A DNA stretch of 64,000 nucleotides, from the NCBI RefSeq assembly GCF_040115645.1, contig NC_089561.1, positions 2,294,001-2,358,000 of the forward strand, read 5' to 3'. Positions within the stretch are counted from its first letter, which is position 1. Each line of letters begins with the position of its first letter. Positions 15,801 through 27,800 of this stretch are shown one piece after another. Below the pieces are notes generated by a model. That model made no database searches. It worked only from the letters and a program-made list of their open reading frames with translations, and was not told the DNA's origin. Source of the stretch: Euwallacea fornicatus. Taxonomy: Eukaryota > Arthropoda > Insecta > Coleoptera > Curculionidae. Position numbers and translations under genes: made by a program.

Positions 15801-18800
15801 CTCTACCATCTGAGCTACGCCCCCTGTATATGTTACCGGTTTTTCTCTTGTTTAGCGGTACCAGATCAATGCATTGACCCAGATATTGTTTAAAAAATAC
15901 CATCAATGTCAACGCAACAGGTATAGCTACAAATTTAATGAATCGCTCGATGGTTGTGTATCATTGCATAAAAATTCACTGTGGCGGTTTGTACACAATG
16001 AAATATGTTTTGGTATCGCGGTCCAAATGCGGCGTGTTCAAACGGGCTAAATGCTGAAAGGCCCGCAAGATCGGAAAAATTCAACACTATTAAGATCAAC
16101 ATTAACTCATTGAAAATATGTTCAAAATGTTTATGAAAAAGGTTGTTGAGTAAAGCACGCTATTAACAATTCCGGTTTGCCTCTATTGAATCAGCGATGA
16201 AACATTTAGAGTCGCAAAGTTCCAAAAACCAGCCAACCAGGAACTTCAATCTTAAGGGTTTATTTTATATTATTTAACACCGTTGACATATTGATGAACA
16301 ACTTTGATATAGTATAAATTCCACCAATGATGCAGGCACTAGTACTATTTTTTTTTTCAATGTCAAAATAAGGACTCAGGTATTCTGATGCCTCAAAAGC
16401 AGTTAAAATGAGTTAAAACCACCTCGAAAACTGTCACTTTATTCGCAAAAATAGGAAATTAATCATCTTTTTGACTATATTATCCCTGAGACTTCGCAAC
16501 GACCAATTTACGGCGAAATCAAAGGAAGTGTTTTTATCTTTCTCCTATCATTTCACTGCCAATCTCAGGTGAAATTGGTTAAACTAAGTCATAAACTGCC
16601 ACCAAACAAAAAATTAATAGAGACAGGATTAATCAACAGGAGAGCAGGTGCACCTTGTACTAAAGTGACAAAAACACGACACACTCATTAGTAATAATCT
16701 GAGATTCCACTACAACTCTCTGAGGGGTTTAATTTAATGCAATTTCCCATCCAGAGAACGCGGCAATAGGAAAAAAACAATAATCCATTTAACCTCGTTC
16801 CCGGGAATTGCAGTAGCTAGATAAGTTGCCTGGTTTGTCTCCTAATTCCTTTACAGATCTCTCGACAATTACATTAGTGATCACGACCGCTGAGACTCGC
16901 AATAAGACCCTTAAAGTACCTTGTCAGCTTCTGTAGCTGAGACCAGAGGTGCGTTTTTGCATTGCAAATTGCCGGAAACCTCCAGTTATATTGACTTTGC
17001 AACCGGAATAAATATATATATTTAGAATGTTTATGTTTGAGTCAATGTTAACAAAAGCAATTAGGACATAATAATCTTGAACTTGAAAAAGCACAGTGAA
17101 AATACACTTCCATAATACACTGCCTGAGCCCAATTCATCACTCACACATTCCAAATAGCCCTTTTCAGAACAGTTTCCTTCGAATTTATATTCGAACTTT
17201 ATGGAATGGAAAAACCACGTCTGCTCTTGCAATTTGAAATTTACGAAGACGTATCGGACACGACGTAAATGCATCCCTCCAGAAGGCCGTAAATTCGGTT
17301 CGATCTCATCCACGTGTAAAAACTAAGTAAATGTTATTAAAATGTGGGAAAATGGCCTTTTCTAACACCACCTGAGGGTTAGTAGTAAAAAATGCTCATT
17401 CTTATCGACCAACAAACGGACGAAACTAATTAATGATATCGAATTCCCGTAATAGGATTCGATAATAGAAGCCCTTTATCTTTCTACCGATGCCGATTTG
17501 TCATTCATCAAGCTGGAAATTTGATTTGTTCGCTTCGGATTTATCTTCTCATTTCTGACCGATGGCGGTCGTATTTACCAATGGGGAAAATTCAGAGTTC
17601 AAGTTCAGTAGAGAACATGAGGGTTGCTAGAAAATTATGCTTTTCTAGTTTTGAGCCGTGGTAAGTTTGGAAAAAACAGGTTTTAAGCACTTTTCCATGT
17701 TATTCGTAAGTTTGTAAAGTCACAGGTCTCTTAGCTAATGACCCTTACATGGCCTGTAAAGTTGGAAGTTTGCCGATTTCGCATTACACATGCATTTTGT
17801 TTCTATAATACTTGACATAATTTTCCTTCCGTTTTGGCCTTAAATGTGTAACGGATCCTGGAGTATTTAATTTCATTTTCCATTTTCCTTTAAGGACTTT
17901 AGCCGACATTTGAGCGGTTTTTGAGCAGTTTCTCACAGTATCAGTTTCTACTAAGTGAAATACACCAACTGAACAATTTTTAAACAAAAAATGTTAATAT
18001 TGGTACATTCATGGTAAAGAAAATTGAAAATCATTAGTCTCCATTAAGACACCTCGCATATTGCTTTCTCAGATTGCACTATAAATCACCGTTTTAGTAA
18101 AATTTCCTCGGTGGTGATTAGTAAGCGTTTTCGCCTATACCGGTAGATGGCAGAATATTTTAAAAGGGCGATAAATGGCCTTTGACTGCTCCCTCTTCAT
18201 CCCGGCATAATCCTTCACGTCCTTCTAGTTTCGGGCTTAATTAAAGGAAGGCCTACGTGTAGAGAAACTCGTTAACAGCCCCGTATCGGATGTTTTGGAA
18301 ACCGCTTTCAAACGGTGCAAGGGAGATAGAGCTAATTAGGTAAATACTGTGGCAGAAACATATTTCGCTCACCTTTCCGAGGTCGCGATGAAGGGTTCGA
18401 TATCCGGCAACCCCCAGCGTTAATAGATGCTTTTAATGCATGCAGCGACAAGCCGAAAAAACATTTCTCCATAATAATTAGGTTTGGCAAGGGACATTTT
18501 TTAGGTTAAATCATGGCAAGGGCTGTCTATTACCCGAGCCTCATCGACTGAATTTAGGAGCACGTCTTTGGCCTGTCACAGCTTTGATAAGGGGCCTAGA
18601 CTGGTGGCCTTGACTGCCTGAACTGTCACTCTAAGCTTATCAAAAATGCAGCAGGTATATATTTCTGCGAAATTGGAACGTTGTCACTGGGGATTTTCCA
18701 GAAATAAACAGAAAATTTGTCCTTTCAGGTACAATATCCCTTTTCAGATGACCTCGAACAGGGAGTCAAAGAGTGTCTCCAATATTAACAACTGATAAAG

Positions 18801-21800
18801 TTGCGCTTTAGGCGTACATAAACTTACGGTTCCCTGCAATAGTATAAAAAAATACGGCTATGGGGTGCCCGTAATAAAACTGGCCTTGCCTTCGTGACAT
18901 AACTGTAGCGAGAGCTTTGTGGCGCGTTCCGCTAGGCGGCGCATGGAACGCCTGGAATTCAATAATTTAACACTTGGTATTTCGGTCCGACAATGCGTTA
19001 ATTGAAGAAAGCTACTATTAAACCGCGATTCAGATTGTCCACGTGAACCATCTTTGTTTATACAGATAATGAAATTTACTACATTCCTAAAACTCTAGCA
19101 ACACCTGCTTTTCTCAGACCCATTCCACTAAATTAAACAACTTTTTCTCCCCCTTTCAAAGCCCATCGAGCCCCGACTCGCTCGAAAGTGTCCCTTAGTT
19201 TAATTACGTTGATTTCAACAAGTTTTTACTACTCGACTAGATGACCCTTCAAGGGTTTATGGGAGTCCCTCAGGAGGCGTTTTTCTTGGGGTTTTATTAT
19301 CTGCGGCAAGCAGGAAAAAGCATTTCAATACTGTTGCCGGCATGCGGCGAGAGAATGTTTGTTTTTGTTGACACTGCAGGTCTTCACTATACAGGATTAT
19401 TACGCAAATTTTGCTGGTTTTATACTTCAAAAATCCTTTCTGTTGCAATTGTAGTTAACCAAGACTTCGGAAAAGCAATTTGGAGCACTCTACGCGTGAG
19501 TGTGTGTGTTTTTTTTAATTTAACGCAAATGCATCGTTCACAATCTCAAAACTTCGAATATTAAAGTAAAAAACGGAAGTTATACCGAAAACATTAGAAT
19601 ATGTGTGTTTCGAACGTAGCTCCCCAGATCTTTACAGGGTGCGTACAAGAGTGCAGTTAATTGTTTTGCACCACTACGTTCGAAATTTATATCCGTTACC
19701 ACTTTTCCTAAATAAAATTTGCCTTTATTGCGCCCAGTACGTTTTCTCTTACGTTCAGTGTACCTCCGTACAAACTTAATTCAATCTACTTGAATTACAT
19801 CACACGATTGAATCGTTTTTAGGGAAATTCCCCCTTAGTTACCAGACACGAAATGCGAGCTTATATCGGTAATTTCATTCTATCTTATTAATATTTCATC
19901 GCGTTAAACCATTCAGAATCGGAAATTGGATCCTGAAGTTTAATCCCGCCTTCCCTATGGATTTCAATTCTATTTGTAAATCTGGATCTTAACACTGTAA
20001 TTGGGTTTAAATCAATTTCTGGATAGATATGGGAATTTACAGGCTGTAGAGTTTGTGCAGTTTAACACATTTTTCATTGTCATTCGTCGCAGTTTAATCG
20101 AAATAGTCCGCAGTGCATATTGTCGAAGGACACGCTTGACATGACCAAATTGATGACATCCCCAAACTGAAGCCTCTAGGGTCAACTCTGCCTTCCAGAA
20201 TACATTTCGGAATTGCGTTTACCACGTCCAATTTCACGTCATCTATCTTCCACTGTTGCCGATAAGTAAAGATGAACCGGAATCTAATTTTCTTATCCAC
20301 ACATTTGCTCGAAACCTGCACATGAGGCGGTGAGATTAATTTGTTTATATTAGAAACTTCACCCTTGGAAGTTAAGTTTCTTATGTTTGCCGACATTAAA
20401 TCTAACGAAGGAAGAAGTTTTAATGCGACCGCATAACAGAGATGGAGCCACCGCTCGTAAATTACCCGAAACGGAAAATTTGTCTCGGCACTCACTCGAG
20501 TAATTTAGGTCCCTGTAAATGGAGCTAAGATTTTTTTTTTCGGAAATAAAAGCAAAGAATTTCATTACAAAAGCCTTTTAGGAAAGAGTGTTCTTTTATC
20601 TAAGAAGCAATTAGGAGACAAAGACGTTTTTGCTTTTTCGTTGCAAATGTTGTGCGAGAAGAGTTTGTTAATACGGCAGTTGTTGGTTTGAGTTTGAGAG
20701 AACGTGCATCAACGTGTTTTAGGGGGCAATCCTATTCAGTAAAACGGAAGTGCAAGCTCCGAACCAATACAAGAGAGAGCCATATAGTCTCATTATGCAA
20801 AATAATGTCCGAGCAACTTCGTGTAGTATATATAAAGCAAAAAAGGAAAAGGGAGCATTATCTAAAGTTTTAAGCCAGGAAGTCACGTACAAAGCCTTAT
20901 TCTGCTTAACAGGGACTAAAGTTTTGTATATTTTGTGATATTGCATTGTCGCAAGTTTTTTTAGGATTTTTCAACCGTTTCACCATAAAACCTCATTATA
21001 TTCTATACTAATATCAGAGTAATAAAGCCATTTAAATCTGTATTAGGGTAATGATTTGGAACGTTCCGGTCTGGTTTGCATCAGGTAATTATAATAAGCC
21101 ATCTAATTTCAATTTCGCGCCGATTACATAGCCAGCTAAACTCAGCTTGATATGATAAATGACTCTGTTAATTAGTTAGATATAAACTCTGCTGCATTCC
21201 AATATCAAATATTCTCCTCCTAGGTGGTTTTCAAATTCAACGTCACCCCGGAGATGGAACCCTTAATAATACATGAGCACTCTTTTATACACTTGATGCT
21301 TGAGGAATAATTTACCCGCCTCAAGACTCTATATCTACGTATGGGAAGATTGGAAGTAGGTGTAGCTTAGATCAAGCTAATTTAAATAAAACAGAATCGT
21401 TCCGGATGATTTGAGTCTTATAGCGATGTTCAATGCTGATGGAGATAATACGAGCTTGTAGTATACAAGGTCGATTTGCTCCTCTGCAGGAGGAGAGAAG
21501 CCGGAGAAGATGAACTTGTATCGAAAGAATTGTTTGCGTTAAATCATTAAAAAATCGGCTATTTGCTAACTAAAACTTGTATTCGACGAGAACCTCCATT
21601 AGGAAGGACAAAACAACCAGATGGTTTTTGTTCTGTTTGTACGATTCTCTTATAACTTATATAAAAAAACGTTAATAACCTTCGTGCTGCCTGGAAATAG
21701 TCAGGAAAATTGCGCTAATGAGTTGTTAAAAGTTACATGTAAAATCTTTATCAGGTGTTTTAGAAAGTTTTTGGCCGGTTGCAGTTCAGTCTATTCACTG

Positions 21801-24800
21801 TGTCTCGTTATTATTAAATCAGGGGCATCACCTGAAGGCTGGTGGCTCGTTTAAACTGGGTCAATTATTTTAGACGAATAATTAATTGGTTTAAAACGTG
21901 AACGTACCATGGGGGGCGTAGCTCAGATGGTAGAGCGCTCGCTTAGCATGCGAGAGGTACCGGGATCGATACCCGGCGCCTCCACTTTTTGCATATTTTG
22001 AGTATGAAGGGATGAAATTACATGCGAAAAAAATCTTATCAAAATCGTGGAGAGGCGTCTTATGTTGTCAAATTTTCAAATAAATTCTCGAATACATCGA
22101 GGCGTATCAACTGGAAATTCCTATCGGTAAAATCTATAGAAAAACATAATCATTTTTTTGCAACGTCTTTCATGCATTTACAATCATATTACGTCAATGA
22201 TTGTTACGCACCTTTGAAACTCATAATCAACGCGCAACCAGCGATTAGTTACACTAAATTTAGAAAACAAAGATCAATTGTATACCGAGTGGTGTAAAGG
22301 TTTTCAACGTAATGACGTAGCAGTCCTACGATATACCACAATTTTGCATTAATATACTCTATATTAGCCCACGAACCACAACGTGCAACTCCTTAATACA
22401 CTTCCTTACATATAGTATATATAGGAAGCATTATTCGCTTTCAAGTAATTTGGATTGAATTTTCCTGAAGGTCCAATTTTTGAAAACTAGTTTCGTCCAA
22501 TTTAGCTCGAATTTAATTATTTTATATAGATCAGCGAGTATATAGGGTTGATTTTTTTAATGTACTTATCATGGCCAATTTCCATATAAAAGTTTCTATT
22601 CAAACACACTTTCTTATTTCTTCAAAGTGTCTGAAAGCCTGATTACTAATGTAAACACATATAACTTGGACAAATGGAACTGGGCCGAATTGGTGGCAAA
22701 AAAGGATAAACAGATTGTTCTTTCACTTTGCCGTTGTTGATTATTTTCCCAACCACCCCCTGAATCTCAGATTAAAGAACCATAAGAAATGCTTCACTTC
22801 TGCTTATATTATAAGGTCACGCTATGTCAGAATATTCCTAATAGGTAACAGAAAACAGGAAACCAGTCACCTCAAAGCATAAAAGGAGTGTAACTTACCT
22901 TCAGGAATTGTTTAATACACTCGTTCCCGTGCTCTCTAAGAAACGCCTGCAACGTTTCCATCCCTTGAGCTGACAGTAACCGATACCCATTATTACCTCC
23001 CGGAACCGTCCCAGGAGTGCTCGGGGATGCCGAAGGAGAGGGTGTTGGTAGAGCATTATGAAACGGATTATTACCATTAACATTATTATTATTATTATTG
23101 TTCACATTTCCGTACAACGCACTGGTAGTGTGATTGTTGAGATTATTGTTCAACGAGAAGAACATTTTGACCGACTTAAAGAACAATCATCTGCATAGAA
23201 AGACGTCTCAAAGAAGCTGCAGCGTTCCACAGTCTCTCTAATAGGAATTCATGAGGAAATTTAATAACAGGATAAATTGATTAAGGGCCCGGGAAAAAAG
23301 GGGCAAAACAAGTCAGTTTATGGTGAGGATTTTCTGTCGGGCAACCGGAATTATTTAGTGTTGCAGCAGGCTGCGCCAACACTATGAAAAGAGAATTTGA
23401 AAACTAAATTGTTGCTCAATAGGGAAATAGCATTAGATAAAACTTTCCGCAAACTCAATTCAAAGAAAGCTAATAACGAAAGTCCCCATAACCGGCTTAA
23501 ATTATTGACCTACAAGCCAACTAGTTTGCATATAAGGCAATTGCTGTCGCAAAAGGAGGATGATATATGGGAACGCGCAATTTCAACAGGAGCTTACAAC
23601 TCGTATTGCAGGAGAAATTCTATTCTGTTTTACCTGGATGCACTCACTGAATTCGGCGTTTAGTTTTCTGGAACGGAGGCTTTTTAATTTGGAAATTATT
23701 GTTATTTACAGAAAACGAACAAGTACCAGAAAATTTGTATTACTGTCCAATTTACTTACATTCGTAGAGGTCTTTACGGGATTGGTCGAGGGTAAATTGT
23801 GAGGTTATGTAGCGTAAGTGAATGTTGTTGAAATGGACATAGGCTTTAAAAATAATTGTCCACATTGAAAATTGTTCAAAGCACCGCGATGATTTTTAGA
23901 TTTGCAAGGAAATTTTCGTTTATTCATACATATAACGAATCCAAATTTTTGTTACAATAAAAGATAATAAAATAATAAAAATTAATATCTCTGGAATGTC
24001 ATGAGGACTCAGCCTTATACACCGGTCAAGGGAAGGCTGTTACACCTATCGCCGTCCGTTGACCAGTTGTGCTTGTAAATGTGGTATGTTGGTAATTATT
24101 GAAAGTGTGTCAAAACGTGGTTTAAGTGGTATAAATTTTGACATTATCACGCAGTGATCACAGGGGGCGTAGCTCAGATGGTAGAGCGCTCGCTTAGCAT
24201 GCGAGAGGTACCGGGATCGATACCCGGCGCCTCCAATTTTTTAAAAATTTTTACTTAAGATAAAGGAAATTTTTTTTAATTTTAGGTGTTAAATAAGTTA
24301 AAAATTTGAAGCAATTGAAAAATCAACTATATGAAGACATTTATCGGGATTTCTTAATATAGAGTAATAACTCGCCGCTGAAGAATGCATATATTCACAT
24401 ATTTTATGTGACATTACACCATAATCATATACAGGATGCTTCTCAATGAATATTGAAAAATGAAATGGGTGAATCGTAAGTTTATTTTAAGATAAAAACT
24501 TCACATGAAAGCATATACTAAGTTGCTTCCATTTTAATTTATCGTTTTATCTTATCCTTAGGCCAATTGGGCCGACCAGTGTTAGATACTTTTGCAAACA
24601 TCTCTTAAATTATTGTTCTTAATAAAAAAAAAACTAAAGAAGCAAAAAAGTTGATAAAAAACATAGAGGATCAAATGAAGTTAATGAATGAAACCTAAAA
24701 ATGTCATAAAAAAAAGTTGTATTGTAAAATATGTATAATGACCACAAAAATGTAACTTCCTTTAGAATATTTTAACTGATTGTTATTTCAGTTTGTTCTT

Positions 24801-27800
24801 AATGCTAAAATACGTGTTACTACCAATTTTGAGTTAATTATCTTTACAAATAACAGAGTAATTAATGAAGATTGATCAAAATAATTACGCTTCAACACTC
24901 TGAAAATCAAAATAGAAGCAATCTAGGACATGACTTTATGTAAAGTTTTTATCTTAAAATAAGCTCATGATCCACCCATTTCACTTTTTACTATCCATTA
25001 AGAAACACCGTGTATTTTTTCAAAACAAACGATCCATCCATTGAATTAATAACGTCGCAAACAAACTGACTAAATGATCTTCGCCGAATACAAACAACAG
25101 AATATTTTATGTCAGTAACCAGATACCATACACGATCGCTAGTTCAATAATTATTAATTTATCATGCCATCGGCAGAACCCCCTAATAAATTTCTCAATT
25201 AGCAAATAGGACCGTAATCCCTAATAGAAATAATGATTTCAATAAACCTTCTGTGTGTCCGAATCTACAAGGGTCTTGCGGGCTATAAAAGCCCTTTATT
25301 GGACCCCATCTCAGTGATTAACTATGACCTTGCAATTCGTTATTCTCGGTAACTTCCTCGAAAATTATATATTTTCTAACGAATTTTTAGCATTTTTTTG
25401 AAAATTCTAATTTTCAAACATGTTTTTTACTTTTAGTTTTTTATTAGTTTTCCAAGCGAAAAGAATCCAACCGGTGAATTACACAATCGTAACCACGCCC
25501 GTTTACAGAGAGCGTTGACTCGCTTTCCGTGTAATTATACTGGTTGTGTTGACATTGATGGTATTTTTTAAACAATATCTGGGTCAATGAATTGATCTGG
25601 TACCGCTAAACAAGAGAAAAACCGGTAACATATACAGGGGGCGTAGCTCAGATGGTAGAGCGCTCGCTTAGCATGCGAGAGGTACCGGGATCGATACCCG
25701 GCGCCTCCAATTTTTTTGTCCAACTTTTACTCAAAATTATAAAAACACTCTCAAAAATTTGAATGCCTATGGAGAATCATTCTTTTTATTCACTGACTTC
25801 ATTTTCTAGATAAAAAGAGTTGTGCCAATCTACAGACCACTCATAACTAACATGCGAAAATGTCCGCTGGTTTGGAATTAATACACAAAGGAACTAAAAA
25901 AATCAATTAACGGCCAATGGATGGATGGTCTTAATGGAATTAACGCATATAAACCGCTTTTATCGAATGAAGGTCGTCCTTTAATTCACTTTGTACTTGT
26001 TTTTTATTCTATAGGTACCTAACCCTTGCTACATATATTCACAATTTAAAGTACTACCTATTTCATATTCTCTTACTACGCTTTTTTCTTTCGATTTTTT
26101 CCTAATCTTATTCCTACCCTCATTCCGTACCTCATACCATACGACTCTAAAAATGTTTTTTACCCTATTTTACCATCGTAGTTCTCAATTATTTAACGTC
26201 ACAAACCAATTCTAACTAGATGCGTATCATCCTCACGCACTTCTGCGCATTTCCCTCAACAAAATCCCCAAAGACCCCCCATAAGTTTCTCCTGACTTGA
26301 CTTTATGAACCTCCTGATATACGACGCTCTCCGCGCTTGAAGTTACATGAAAAAATAGTCCCCATATGTTCCCGCAAATAAATATTTATACGCAGGATTT
26401 GCCTATATACTTTTAACCCCTAAACGAGGGTTTTTTAGGATTCGAGTACGTACTAAGAAATCTGACGAAAAAGAAAACGTGATTAATGGCGTGCGAGGTC
26501 AGAACACGAGACCACGTACAATGAGTTAAGCCCTAACTGCTCTCCCGAGAGCTTTCAATAACAATGATGACTTTATGTATCCAAAACCACCCCCCTTATT
26601 CCCCCACTATATTCATTACTCATTAGAAAGAAGATTAATGGCCGGGAACATCCTGAGTCTGAGGCGATTAAGTTTACAGGTATAGACTTTGCTACAATAG
26701 AGCTGTCAGATGCATTAGAAGCTATTTACAATCGATTTTGGAAATTTAGGAACACGCTTCGGAAAAATCTTAGGCTAATGGGAAAAACCTGGGACCGCTT
26801 TAACTCCAGAGAAGACACTGAAACCTAAAAAATATAACAAGTTCTTCCACAGCAATTAATAAAGGCTTTAAAACTCGGAACTTTTAAGGGCGAACGAGTC
26901 ACACATGGCGACATCAAAAATCTCGGGAAAAACCGCGGAAATTCGCCGCAATTCGCGTCCGTTCCTCGCGGTGACTTATCCGCGACTTACCGGGAAACGC
27001 GTCCCGGCGTCCCGACGACGCATCCAGGCGCACGTGCCAGACGGGTTTCCAGCGTCGTGTAATGTGCATAAATCTGGGCCAGACTAATTATTCATCATTC
27101 TTTTATCTCGCCGCCAAACTTTGAAACGATACCAGTGGAAAATTAATGTTATTGGGTACCGGGTTTCTTTGGACAGCTAAAGAGCCCGTTGCCACGAAGT
27201 GTCAAAAGTTTCGATTTACGCCTCTAATTCCATTTAACTTAAGATATGGAGTCACTTTGATATGTATTTTCATAATTTAATTTCTCCATATGAATGAACC
27301 AAATTTTGGATTTGAATTATTTACGTTTTCTTATCGATTTAGCGAAGGAAATCGCTTAAAACTCATTTCGCAACTTGTGAAGAAAAGAAAGTGACATTGC
27401 CGATTAATAGACGGCGCCACTTACCTGCCACTGAAAATCCTCATATTTTGTTACATAATCGATTACATATCGTGCGAAAAAGCCTTAAACGCCCATTTTC
27501 TTATAATATAAACAATAGAATAGCTAATTGTAAGTCAATAGTTATTAACTTACACCTAATCGCCGTAACCCTCTAATGAATTTCCCAATTAGCAAATATA
27601 GCCCTAATCTGTAACAGAAATAAGGATTTCAATAAGCCCCCGGTAAGCCCCGAACTACAACGGTCTCGCGAGATATAAAAGCCCTTAATTGAGCTTAATC
27701 TCGATGATTAACTATGACCTCAGAAAGGTCTAGAGACGAGCGTCTTATCTCGGGGTCTACGCTGCCCCGAAATGGAGGGCTGAATTTACACCCTTAAGTT

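Larger units (their letters stand above)
6596..22898. other. Liprin-alpha intron 1, left part
   Basis: About 16 kb of AT-rich intron. Supported contents are a Tc1-type remnant (7720-8065), an inverted-repeat element (15028-15703) and tRNA-Ala copies 2 and 3. I see no other splice-supported exon. Scattered frames of 60-130 codons have Phe/Ile/Ser-rich, non-protein-like composition. Confidence 0.6.

Noticed and set aside
16924..17313. 129-codon minus frame
   Set aside because: No motif. Ile/Asn-rich low-complexity part (NIDSNINILNIYI) points to chance in AT-rich DNA.
19241..19564. 107-codon plus frame
   Set aside because: Composition rich in Phe, Leu and Cys, overlapping an antisense frame; no motif. 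Treated as chance.
20094..20495. 133-codon minus frame in liprin intron 1
   Set aside because: On the liprin strand, but no acceptor/donor pair in suitable phase and no similarity to liprins or any family I know.
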